A stretch of DNA of 64,000 nucleotides from a virus, in the IMG/VR virus record IMGVR_UViG_3300008954_000029, positions 20,663 through 84,662 of that record; one strand, 5' to 3'. This document shows positions 56,463 to 64,000 of this stretch, in pieces. The number at the start of each line of letters is the position of its first letter. The stretch's first letter is position 1. The notes below the pieces were generated by a model that had not been told where the DNA came from, made no database searches, and saw only the letters and a program-made list of their open reading frames with translations. Both the position numbers and the translations under genes were made by a program.

Positions 56463-57243
56463 AGTTTTGTGTCAAATCGACGTTTGGGACAACTGCCTGG
56501 TAGTGGTGCCGCAGAAAGCGGGAATCATAAGCGGGCATGTTCTCAATGAAAGAGTTAATAATGTCCCTGCCAGTTTCCCCATTCACTGAAACAATGAATT
56601 GTCTAAACTGGTCGGTAAGCAGCGAGTCTTCTAGCTTATTCTTCTTCTTGGAAGAAGCTAGCTTAGACATGTTCATCTCGTCGCGCCCTGTTAAGAGTCT
56701 CGCCTCAACATCCAGGCCCATCTTAGGAATGCGAATAACAAACGTGCCATCACCTGTTCTAGTGATGTCGCTAGATTCCTGGTCGGCAGGATGGTTAACC
56801 TCGGCCTGGTCTAGATCGAAAGTGTACTCAACAAACTGTCCACAAGATGGGCAGTTTATGTTGGTTGTATACTCTGAGCCATAACCAGTAGCTCTGGCTG
56901 CGACCAAGATTGCGTTTCTATCCCCAATAAGCAAGTCGGCCGGCTTGATCGTCTTGTTAACGATGATGTTTTGCAGTAACCTTTCGATTGCCAAGCCTTT
57001 CTTCAGCAATGTTCGAGAAGTCAGAATGTCTTCATCCTTCGCCGTCATAAAGCGAATCTCAACCGTGTCTTGCATGTGCAATGGGTGACCTTGTGGGTAA
57101 AACTCCCCTTTCGAAGGAAGATCAACAAACTCTGTTGGTGTTACGAACGAAAGAGGGTCTGTTGCCGGAGCTTGCGGCACAGGTGTGGAAGCCGGCTCAG
57201 CATCTCCAGAAGAGACGCGGGCTTCATTATTGCGTGGACTCAT
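56389..57243 (-). CDS. gp26-like baseplate hub/tail assembly protein
   Basis: The 284-residue protein contains VDLPSKGEFYPQGHPL, IEIRFMTAKDEDILTSRTLL (EIRFMTAKDEDILT block), LIGDRNAILVAARATGYGSE and two CxxC pairs (INCPSCGQ, ECSNCELEQK) that may bind zinc. This matches the T4-like gp26 family. It lies between tail tube and tape measure, the usual place of tail assembly chaperones, not with a baseplate hub cluster. It is the first gene after a strong promoter. Confidence 0.75.
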   Translation of the reverse strand: MSPRNNEARVSSGDAEPASTPVPQAPATDPLSFVTPTEFVDLPSKGEFYPQGHPLHMQDTVEIRFMTAKDEDILTSRTLLKKGLAIERLLQNIIVNKTIKPADLLIGDRNAILVAARATGYGSEYTTNINCPSCGQFVEYTFDLDQAEVNHPADQESSDITRTGDGTFVIRIPKMGLDVEARLLTGRDEMNMSKLASSKKKNKLEDSLLTDQFRQFIVSVNGETGRDIINSFIENMPAYDSRFLRHHYQAVVPNVDLTQNFECSNCELEQKMEVPFTADFFWVK

Positions 57244-57267
57244 TATTAACCTCGGGTGTTATTAATA

Positions 57268-57296
57268 ATTATAATAAAAGGAGTAAAGTATGTTAA
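57268..57296 (-). promoter_or_regulatory. Sigma-70 promoter of the gp26-like operon
   Basis: TTAACA (57296-57291), 17 bp spacer, perfect TATAAT (57273-57268) on the coding strand, 24 bp before the ATG at 57243. Confidence 0.8.
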
Positions 57297-57321
57297 GTAC
57301 TTTGTTAGGCGTCGGCCTTAG

Positions 57322-57939
57322 TTACGGCTTTTTTGCCCCGCTCTTAACTACGCGGCCGCGGAGGGCTGCCGCGCGGCCGCCGTCCACCTGTGTGTACTGG
57401 GCCCAGTCATACCTGACAGTCACCTCGGCATTGACGAACTCCTCAGACTCATAGCTTAGCTCACTGTGAGTCACAGACTTCACCCAGCCATTGCTTAACT
57501 TCCAAGATCCCAACTTGGTACCGGCCGCGGCGTGGTTGATGTCGTCGGACGAGGCATCGGACTCTCCATACAATTCCAAAGTTATGACCCCTAAGGCATT
57601 CCTTGCGCGGGCTTTCGAAGGAGTGTCAGTGTTCCGGTCGAGAACACCATCGTTCGGGAAAGCATATCCGGATTTTGACAAGAGCTGCTGGAATTCTAAC
57701 GCAGCGTCAGGCGACACGGGATCGACAAGAGTGAAGCTCACATCCGACCAAGTAACTCGGCCTGGGTAATAGAACTTGTGATTAATGAACTGGTGCTCAT
57801 GCTCGGAAACCTCAAAGCTCGGTTGAGACACCTTTGTCACAACCCATGAAGGCATCCCGGTGGTTCCGACCGTCAATAGCCACCTAAACGACCTCTTTGG
57901 ATCTACGTTAGGTTGGGCCCAAATGTTACCTGTTGCCAT
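57322..57939 (-). CDS. Tail tube protein (gp19-like)
   Basis: The 205-residue protein (GNIWAQPNVDPKRSFRWLLT, FEVSEHEHQFINHKFYYPGR, VTWSDVSFTLVDPVSPDAAL) has the pattern of T4-like tail tube proteins, and it follows the sheath gene immediately. The C-terminus is basic. Hexameric rings of it form the inner tube. GAGGAGAGATT precedes the ATG. Confidence 0.85.
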   Translation of the reverse strand: MATGNIWAQPNVDPKRSFRWLLTVGTTGMPSWVVTKVSQPSFEVSEHEHQFINHKFYYPGRVTWSDVSFTLVDPVSPDAALEFQQLLSKSGYAFPNDGVLDRNTDTPSKARARNALGVITLELYGESDASSDDINHAAAGTKLGSWKLSNGWVKSVTHSELSYESEEFVNAEVTVRYDWAQYTQVDGGRAAALRGRVVKSGAKKP

Positions 57940-57997
57940 TTATAATCTCTCCTCTTGTCGATTCTTATTAACTAGTCTTAGCATTCCTTTTTCTATT

Positions 57998-60964
57998 TTA
58001 ATCATCAAAAGAAGCCCCACTTCTCGTTATAATGAAGTCGAGAGCGATGAATTCAATAGCACGGGCAGGCTTCAAGAAAACCTTGGCGTACAGAGTGTTT
58101 CTATCAACCAAATCTGGTGTGGTCGTGGTTTCGTCCAAAACCACCTTGTAGTCAGTCAAACCGCCGCCAATCTTAACACCCTCAAGAAGCTGGTTAGCAC
58201 TGTCGGAGAACTTAGTCCAAGTCGCGCTAACATTCTGCTCGAACAAGATGCCAGAAGCGATCTTGCTGATCTCTCTCTTGAGGAAAATAAGCAACCTTCT
58301 GACGTTAATTCTATCTAGAGCAGAAGCCTTGATTTGTAGAGTCTTCTGTCCGAAGATCACGATGCCCTCAGCGGGGAACTTCGCAATCGGGTTAACATTA
58401 ACCTCGTAGAGGTTATCGCGGTCTCTTGCGGTGAGGTGGCCATCAGTGTTGATAACCGTCAGACCAGAAGAGCCCTGCGTTAGGCCACCTCTGTTAAAGC
58501 CGGCGGGAGCGAACCACAGAGCCGACTCTGTCTCAGAGCTAGCAAATGTGCCAAGTGCCGCAATCGAAGGCGGAATCCATAAGACAGCCTCAGAGTTGCT
58601 GTCGAGGATCTGTACCCAGGGGTAGTAAGCGCAACCATAACTTGAGTTGAGCTTGCGGCTCCTCATCTCGTCAATAACTGTTCTCACATTACCGATTCGG
58701 TCGGAGCGAGAATCCTTAGACTCTGCACGGGGTGTGTACCCACCGACCAAGTCAATGACGGCCAAGGCGTCGCCGCGGCCTTCGCAGACATCAATCATGT
58801 GCTTCGTAAGGCTGTTTGTGTCGACGCCGGGGGCTGTCAGGAGATTCATCTCCAAGCTCTCGGGATCTGCGACGCTGTCGATGGCCCGTCGGATCGAGTT
58901 ATACTCGTAAGAAACTGTCTCCGAAGCGCCGATCGAAGCATTGTTGAAGGGGTCCATCTCGGCAACATCCACACCGTCAGTGCCTCCGAACAGGGGCATT
59001 GTAAACTTGTTGATGCCCATGTCCAAAACAGTCTTCCAGTTATCAGCGCTAGCCGACACAGCCGACATGGAAGTTCCGGCGGCTCTGGAGCCGTCAATCC
59101 AAACGGCGTCGGTCAACTTGTCGTATGTACCATCCCAAGCGGGGGATAGCTGTGCGCGGACATTGTCCAAGCTGAAGACGAACGAAGCCTCAGTGTTGCC
59201 TCCAGCAGTGAACGAATCAATGCCGGTCGGCTTTTGGCGAACCAAGTCAACATAACCATTATCATACCCAAGGGTTGCGCCGGGCTCAGCGTCGGTGCCA
59301 CCATTCGTCTGAAGTCCAAAATAGGAGTTCCTAATGTCGTTGGGGCTGGCCAGGGTTTCGCCGGCTGCATTGGTGCCAAATCCGGCAGATGCGCTAACCC
59401 TCACCCAGTCGACCAAGCTTGGGAACACGGTAGGCAGCTTAAGCTGCGAGAGGCTTCCCGTCTGCGATAGGAACGCCCCTGGCGCACCGATGTTGGCCGG
59501 AGCAAGCGGAATGCTCGCACTGCCGGCCGTGATAAACGTAAGACCGGCGGGGTCGTCGCCGGCGGCGTTCGAATTCGCAGTCAATGTTGCGCTCTTAAAC
59601 CTCGGTGGACCGAAGAACCCGAAAGGAAGCAGCATTGGGTCAGCGTCTCCGTCATCAACATCCGGGTGCATCTCTACTGTAATGTAACGAGAGCGGTTCG
59701 GATAATTGCCAACCTCTGTGAACCTTCTCTTATCGTAATCCCAAACAATGTCCTTGTCTCCAATCATTCTACCAACGTAGTTGAGAGAGTTTGGATTTAG
59801 GTCTAGGTTGCCAAAGGATTCCAGCACCTCCACCTCTTGGTCGTTGTCGGATACGCGGCGGACTTCCACGGTGAACGAGCCGTACGGCTCTAGCTCAGTA
59901 TCGAGGTTGTACTTGATGTTCTTAATAGAAATCTTAATACTTGCCTGATCCCACTCGCCTCCGGAAGGGCGGCTCTTAATCTTGAAGAGCTTTTGCATGT
60001 TGCCGGGCTCGTAGGCGGCTGTATCATCACTGGTATCCTGTGAAATAACCCAGCCACTCTCTGCTTGAGTAACCTCATTCTGGAAAACCGACCCATCGCC
60101 CGTACCGTCCTTGAGGGCCAGCACAGCACCAATCAAGGTGCCATTTGACTGTGACAGGGTGGTAGACCGAAGAATGTTGGACTCGAAAGTCTCGCCAAGC
60201 CAGTAGGACTTTGTTGTCGTTGTCAAAGTGGTGTTTGTCGTGACCGGGTTTGTATTAAAGACGGAACGGATGAATGAGCCGTTCTGCTTATTAAATCCAA
60301 AAGATTTGGTTTCTGTTACAGTGCCAGCGGCGTTACGAATATCCACCTTCCATTGGCCGCCAGTTGTCTGATTGCCAGTTGAAACAATTAAGTCGCCGGC
60401 AGAAGACGTCGCGACGCCGGCGGCCGAGGCGCTGATGGTCGATGTGGTACCACTTAGCGTTATCGCGCCCGACTCCAAGTACCACACAGCAGCGAGAGTG
60501 CCTGTACTAACCGTATCGTTAGCATTTGCACTACCAGAATTCCAAATGAACAGACCGTAGGCGCCGCCGTTATCTGCAAGAGTGGTCGAGGCGGAGCCGG
60601 CTGTCTTCCAGCCAGCTTTGCCGGCGTCCGTGGCGCTAGGATTTTGTGCGCCCGCAAGGCGAATAACAGTGCAAGGAGAGTTGTTCGTTAGCCACGCTTG
60701 TGCGGCAAAAGAAGCATAAGTCGGAGCCGTGCCGGCTTCGGCCGAACGCCAAACGTCGCCGTTGGTCTCAATACCAGCGACGGGCGTACCAAAGACCTCA
60801 ACAAACTCCGAATAAGACCTAACCTTTGTAGGTATGAAAGAGGGTCCCTTTCGCGTCCTTCCGATGATTACAGGGCCAACGGCGCCGGGCTCGTCGGGCA
60901 GAACGGATTCGTCTACTTCACGGAGAAAAATTCCAGGGGATATAAACTTAAACTTTCTTGCCAT
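57998..60964 (-). CDS. Tail sheath protein (gp18-like), large form
   Basis: The 988-residue protein begins FKFISPGIFLREVDESVLPD then PGAVGPVIIGRTRKGPSFIP and YSEFVEVFGTP, the standard N-terminus of contractile tail sheath proteins. The C-terminal domain contains LWIPPSIAALGTFASSE, WFAPAGFNRGG and VFLKPARAIEFIALDFIIT, also typical. At 988 residues it is larger than T4 gp18 (659), with an expanded middle domain rich in Ser, Thr and Gly that may be surface-exposed. TAAGGAGAATTT is the ribosome site. Confidence 0.93.
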   Translation of the reverse strand: MARKFKFISPGIFLREVDESVLPDEPGAVGPVIIGRTRKGPSFIPTKVRSYSEFVEVFGTPVAGIETNGDVWRSAEAGTAPTYASFAAQAWLTNNSPCTVIRLAGAQNPSATDAGKAGWKTAGSASTTLADNGGAYGLFIWNSGSANANDTVSTGTLAAVWYLESGAITLSGTTSTISASAAGVATSSAGDLIVSTGNQTTGGQWKVDIRNAAGTVTETKSFGFNKQNGSFIRSVFNTNPVTTNTTLTTTTKSYWLGETFESNILRSTTLSQSNGTLIGAVLALKDGTGDGSVFQNEVTQAESGWVISQDTSDDTAAYEPGNMQKLFKIKSRPSGGEWDQASIKISIKNIKYNLDTELEPYGSFTVEVRRVSDNDQEVEVLESFGNLDLNPNSLNYVGRMIGDKDIVWDYDKRRFTEVGNYPNRSRYITVEMHPDVDDGDADPMLLPFGFFGPPRFKSATLTANSNAAGDDPAGLTFITAGSASIPLAPANIGAPGAFLSQTGSLSQLKLPTVFPSLVDWVRVSASAGFGTNAAGETLASPNDIRNSYFGLQTNGGTDAEPGATLGYDNGYVDLVRQKPTGIDSFTAGGNTEASFVFSLDNVRAQLSPAWDGTYDKLTDAVWIDGSRAAGTSMSAVSASADNWKTVLDMGINKFTMPLFGGTDGVDVAEMDPFNNASIGASETVSYEYNSIRRAIDSVADPESLEMNLLTAPGVDTNSLTKHMIDVCEGRGDALAVIDLVGGYTPRAESKDSRSDRIGNVRTVIDEMRSRKLNSSYGCAYYPWVQILDSNSEAVLWIPPSIAALGTFASSETESALWFAPAGFNRGGLTQGSSGLTVINTDGHLTARDRDNLYEVNVNPIAKFPAEGIVIFGQKTLQIKASALDRINVRRLLIFLKREISKIASGILFEQNVSATWTKFSDSANQLLEGVKIGGGLTDYKVVLDETTTTPDLVDRNTLYAKVFLKPARAIEFIALDFIITRSGASFDD

Positions 60965-61005
60965 GCTAATAAATTCTCCTTACATAAGTGTATTTATTTC
61001 TTCTA

Positions 61006-61013
61006 TAAATAGT
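61006..61013 (-). promoter_or_regulatory. ACTATTTATA gene-boundary motif before the sheath gene
   Basis: Coding-strand ACTATTTATA (61013-61004), 40 bp upstream of the sheath ATG. Confidence 0.5.
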
Positions 61014-61039
61014 GCGGGTTACTGTGAAAAGAAGAAAAA

Positions 61040-61978
61040 TTAATCCCGATAAAACCCCCTCTTATCAATATGATCGGGGATGTCACCAACGATTACCCTC
61101 TCGCGAGGGATCTTGACTTCAACAGCGTTTTGGCGCCTTACTATCCTTGGTTGTTCTTGGTTGGTGTCAGCACCAATAACATACCCCAGAACCTTGATGG
61201 TTATCTTGGTCTGGTATTGTCTCTCTTCCTCATCCAGCGAAGAAACGTTGTTTTCCTGAGCATAGTCTTCTTGTATGAATGCTTCAAAGCCGTGACCTTC
61301 GTTGTAAATGTGGAAGTAGCTTAGACTACCCGTCTTAACGAGAAATGGGGCTATAATTTCGTTCATTTGCTGTTGGTATTCAGTCCTAACGTAGATGTCG
61401 TATTGGATGTCCAAATAAACCGGGACCGGAATTGTAATGGTTTCGTAAACAACTTTCTTATTTTTACGAGGAAAATTCCTTTGATTGATGCCCGAATCAG
61501 GACTCTCTGGCGTGCCCCGCTTCTTGTATGCATCAGCGTTTGCAAAATTAGAAGTCTTATCTTGATTAATTTGTCTTGCAATTGTTATAGATCCGCCGCG
61601 AACATCGTTGACGGCAAAAGAATTGAAGATTGCCCCTTTCTTACTAAGACTCTTTACAACACTCGTCCTTTCAACAGTTATCAAGGGGAAAATAAGAGTA
61701 CCATCCTGGTCTCTCAATCCCTTATCTTTCTTAATCTGGTAAGCTCTTTCGGCAGAAACCCATAATACTGGAACTTTCTTAAACCCTGTGTTGCCTCTTG
61801 CGGAAACATTCATCTCCTCGTCTATCCACCGGAACATCGCTGTATCGATCGTTTCTAGGGTGGATTCCTGAAATGGTATCACCTCTTTAATAATGGAAGT
61901 ATCTTCCACATCAGTGTAAGAATAATCTTTCTGCGTCTTGTTCCTCGTAGAGAAATACCGGGGCTTCTTACTTGGCAT
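61040..61978 (-). CDS. Probable tail sheath stabiliser (gp15-like), 312 aa
   Basis: The protein has VPVYLDIQYDIYVRTEYQQQ followed by MNEIIAPFL, a segment like that of T4 gp15 where a beta strand precedes a helix bundle contact. It lies between gp14-like and sheath genes, matching T4 order (13, 14, 15, 18). The C-terminus is rich in basic residues. Assignment rests mainly on position and the conserved segment. Confidence 0.55.
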   Translation of the reverse strand: MPSKKPRYFSTRNKTQKDYSYTDVEDTSIIKEVIPFQESTLETIDTAMFRWIDEEMNVSARGNTGFKKVPVLWVSAERAYQIKKDKGLRDQDGTLIFPLITVERTSVVKSLSKKGAIFNSFAVNDVRGGSITIARQINQDKTSNFANADAYKKRGTPESPDSGINQRNFPRKNKKVVYETITIPVPVYLDIQYDIYVRTEYQQQMNEIIAPFLVKTGSLSYFHIYNEGHGFEAFIQEDYAQENNVSSLDEEERQYQTKITIKVLGYVIGADTNQEQPRIVRRQNAVEVKIPRERVIVGDIPDHIDKRGFYRD

Positions 61979-62453
61979 TGAACACCTCCTCTCTGGCTCT
62001 TATGCATTTTGCGCTTATTTCAAGCTTGTGGTTCTCTTGCCCAAACAAGAGTCGTGGCTCGTTGAGGGTAGCAATCTCATAGTAAAGTTTATCGAACTGA
62101 ATAAAATCGCCCTCTCTCACAAAAAGATCTTGATCCTCAGTCAGTCTTCTTTTATGGAAATGCACAGTCAAAGAGGATCTCTTGTCAACGCCATAGCGGC
62201 CCGTTTGAGTTGTCTGCCCTTCCCAATCAACGAGGGCGTATACACGGATAGGGGGCAAAAAGGTCTTCCTTATTGCCTCCCCATACAGTGAATGGAAGTT
62301 TGTGCGAGATAAGTCAATTGGAAAATAAAGTATGGGCTGCCCGATGACTCTCTCAATAAGTTCGTCATTAACTTGCTTTACTAGGTCTCTTTCCTTCTTT
62401 CCTAAAAAAAGAGGAGGAGGGGGGTTACCAGGCTGTGACCATTCGTTTGCCAT
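61968..62453 (-). CDS. Neck protein (gp14-like), 161 aa
   Basis: The segment LVKQVNDELIERVIGQPILYFP then LYGEAIRKTFLPPIRVYALV and FVREGDFIQFDKLYYEI parallels the T4 gp14 pattern (ILADVLVAES...YYVP...FGED). Head completion proteins of this type connect capsid and tail. It overlaps the gp15-like gene by 11 bp. Confidence 0.65.
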   Translation of the reverse strand: MANEWSQPGNPPPPLFLGKKERDLVKQVNDELIERVIGQPILYFPIDLSRTNFHSLYGEAIRKTFLPPIRVYALVDWEGQTTQTGRYGVDKRSSLTVHFHKRRLTEDQDLFVREGDFIQFDKLYYEIATLNEPRLLFGQENHKLEISAKCIRAREEVFNAK

Positions 62454-62459
62454 ACTCTG

Positions 62460-63746
62460 TTACCCCGCGTATATTGAAAGAACTGGAATGTCTTTGTTAA
62501 CAATGATCGTATTCTCGGAAATTGCCGCAGTATCTTCCACGAGTTGTTTATAGGTCATTTCATCCAACGTTGCCTTCAGCTCATCTCTCAGAGCCGTTTG
62601 CTCTTCCTTTGCCTGGGTTATTAGTGCGTCAGCATTCAGAGTGACTGACTCACCTGGAATGGGTATGGTCGTAAACTTGCCGCGGATCTGTCCCAAGGTC
62701 TCCTTTGACAAGGCGAGGGCGAATCTGCGAATCCACTGCTTGCCAATGCTGTTAATGTTGTTATACGGAACATTCTCAAAGGGCAGAGTATTCATGTTGT
62801 TGATGCCTTCAGTTCCATCATCAACTCCGGAATCGGATTCCCATGCATCTTGTGGAATTACAAAGTCTATCCACATCGTATCGAACCCAGGGTCTGATTC
62901 TGGTGGAGGTGGGTAAAGCCTTATCTTGTTGTTTGAAATCTCGTACGAATAATGAGAGATTCTGGTATAAATTGCATCCTCGTACGCCATTGCCTGTTGT
63001 TTATTTTGCCAAACAGGAACAACCTGAAACGTAGAATCATCAGCGTACTGGCCATAAGTGGTGAGATTCCCTAAAACGTTGATACCACCATAATAACCAA
63101 AGAACCTCCACATGGCGCGCGCTGTTTTGTAATAAACTCTTTTAATTAAAATCTTTTTATCTCCGACCAAGCCAGCAAATTTAACTGTATTGCCCGTTCC
63201 GTTATCCTCGTTTGTGTTGGAGCTTCCTGAGATAATCGCCTGCAAATCATAATCCTGATTTCCACTGGAAATATCAAAAGAAGCCGAATATAGCGTGTCA
63301 TTTGGGCCTAGGCCAACTTGGGCGATTGAGGAATCGGAAACTCTTTGAGCATATCCGAACTTAAACTTGGGATACCTGAGGGCCAAGTTTGAGCCAGAAA
63401 GTGCATGGCCAGCTTCCAACTGCCCGTCCTGATCGAAAGACCCGGTGGGCGCTCCAAGCAAACTACCAATGGAGTTCTTGGCCTGATGGATGTTAACAAT
63501 ATAGGAATATTCTAAAACTGCCTCTTCGTAGGCAGCGTATACTTGGGAAGTCTTTAATTCAATGTCTAATACTTCACCACCAAGCTTGTTGTAGGTGTAT
63601 GCCACCTGATCAACGGCGCCAGATACAAAGGCGTTGGACGTGTATATTCCAAAGGGTAGGCTCCCGACCACGTCTGCGTGGGAGCCAGTAGACGTTAAAA
63701 TTGACTTGCTTACTTGACTACTTGGTCTTAATGTTGGTATCGCCAT
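62460..63746 (-). CDS. Probable neck protein (gp13-like), 428 aa
   Basis: The N-terminal region has GGEVLDIELKTSQVYAAYEE then AVLEYSYIVNIHQAKNS, resembling the helix pair of gp13-type neck proteins. Later segments (MWRFFGYYGGINVLGNLTTY, IRLYPPPPESDPGFDTMWID) are typical of this phage protein group. It is the first tail/neck gene after the capsid terminator and precedes gp14-like. No Shine-Dalgarno beyond GGAG is visible. Confidence 0.65.
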   Translation of the reverse strand: MAIPTLRPSSQVSKSILTSTGSHADVVGSLPFGIYTSNAFVSGAVDQVAYTYNKLGGEVLDIELKTSQVYAAYEEAVLEYSYIVNIHQAKNSIGSLLGAPTGSFDQDGQLEAGHALSGSNLALRYPKFKFGYAQRVSDSSIAQVGLGPNDTLYSASFDISSGNQDYDLQAIISGSSNTNEDNGTGNTVKFAGLVGDKKILIKRVYYKTARAMWRFFGYYGGINVLGNLTTYGQYADDSTFQVVPVWQNKQQAMAYEDAIYTRISHYSYEISNNKIRLYPPPPESDPGFDTMWIDFVIPQDAWESDSGVDDGTEGINNMNTLPFENVPYNNINSIGKQWIRRFALALSKETLGQIRGKFTTIPIPGESVTLNADALITQAKEEQTALRDELKATLDEMTYKQLVEDTAAISENTIIVNKDIPVLSIYAG

Positions 63747-63808
63747 GCATTAAAAACTCCTATGACTAATGGTAAGTAGTTTCCAATGGTCATAATCTCA
63801 TTTTTAAT

Positions 63809-63845
63809 AAAAAAAGCCCCGCCCTCAGCTAAGAGAACGGGGCTT
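63809..63845 (-). terminator. Rho-independent terminator after the major capsid gene
   Basis: AAGCCCCG/CGGGGCTT stem (63845-63838 with 63821-63814) followed on the minus strand by a T-run. It lies 25 bp after the capsid stop codon and separates capsid and neck transcription. Confidence 0.92.
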
Positions 63846-63869
63846 CGGTTTTGCTTTTTAAGCTATGGC

Positions 63870-64000
63870 TTAAGCGCCATCCTCACCAAGCAGACCACGA
63901 ACGACAACCAGACCGTACATATCGGGTCGGACCATCTTCTTGGCGTAGCGGGTCATCACGCCCTTACGGGGCACGAAGTCCTCAACACCGAAGATCGTGG
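63870..64000 (-). CDS. Major capsid protein, C-terminal end (gp23-like; 5' part beyond window)
   Basis: About 43 codons are visible at the right edge, ending in TAA. They read TIFGVEDFVPRKGVMTRYAK then KMVRPDMYGLVVVRGLLGED, which matches the C-terminus of T4-like gp23 capsid proteins (RPDMYG motif). A terminator follows. Only the tail of the gene is present, so length and features cannot be given. Confidence 0.75.
   Translation of the reverse strand, partial: TIFGVEDFVPRKGVMTRYAKKMVRPDMYGLVVVRGLLGEDGA

Noticed and set aside
1868-61013. T4 late promoters (TATAAATA) on the plus strand
   Set aside because: The sequence is present but would transcribe away from every supported gene; a minus-strand element is more likely, though antisense use is not excluded.
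1341-63034. Many plus-strand open frames of 60-220 codons across the window
   Set aside because: They lie opposite the recognisable minus-strand genes, lack family features and ribosome sites, and their lengths are as expected from reverse complements of long coding frames.
1-64000. CRISPR array, IS element, attachment site or integrase
   Set aside because: No regularly spaced direct repeats, transposase motifs or integrase gene were seen; the HNH and Vsr-like proteins are better explained as homing endonucleases.

Overview
This window is a contiguous piece of a large tailed-phage genome with a contractile tail (myovirus), organised like a distant relative of the T4-type phages. Apart from the tRNAs, every supported gene lies on the minus strand, so transcription runs from right to left. 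Genes are packed with 1-20 bp gaps or 4-30 bp overlaps, and no gap is longer than 300 bp. The T4-like character shows in the block of major capsid C-terminus, gp13/gp14/gp15-like neck proteins, tail sheath, tail tube, gp26-like protein, tape measure and LysM (gp53-like) baseplate protein, and in the gp32-like SSB, UvsX/RecA, gp41-like helicase and RNase H/FEN nuclease. The host is not shown directly. The MopE-type metal-binding repeats, the thrombospondin type-3 repeats and several lipoproteins resemble proteins common in Myxococcota and related marine 'Deltaproteobacteria' (an inference). Promoters of the host sigma-70 type (TTGACA, 17 bp, TATAAT) are numerous.

Reading in transcription order from the right: 64000-47400 holds the capsid end, a terminator, neck, sheath, tube, chaperone-like genes, tape measure and baseplate genes. 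48543-41580 holds replication genes: a small PolA-like protein, a MazG-like pyrophosphohydrolase, an FtsZ/tubulin-like GTPase, SSB, RecA/UvsX, dCMP deaminase, a FEN nuclease and an Smr protein. 41560-35800 carries small membrane proteins, a secreted TSP3-repeat protein, five tRNA genes (Leu, Ile, Lys, Ser, Ala) and small unknown genes. 35690-19260 is dominated by replication and nucleotide metabolism: DnaB/gp41 helicase, class II RNR, a serine protease, a GroES-like protein, ThyX, a transglycosylase, PurA, two unknown enzymes, an HNH protein, DNA polymerase III alpha broken into two genes, a deoxynucleoside kinase, dUTPase and IMPDH. 19260-1 holds a sigma-region-4-like small protein, ClpP, an amidase endolysin, GroEL, Hsp20, a J-domain protein, peptide deformylase, a PMM-like phosphatase, a MopE/VWA lipoprotein, a lipoprotein protease, a nucleotidyltransferase and an RNase H-like fragment.

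The strongest unusual system is a fractured DnaE gene. The polymerase is encoded by two genes, the first ending in an N-intein and the second beginning with a C-intein, with a free-standing zinc-finger/Vsr-like endonuclease gene between them. Other points of note are a phage-encoded proteostasis set (GroEL, GroES-like, Hsp20, J-domain, ClpP, deformylase), an FtsZ/tubulin-like protein, a PolA-like protein with a changed motif C, a recurrent gene-boundary motif (ACTATTTA on the coding strand) and several promoters placed so close to start codons that leaderless mRNAs are expected.
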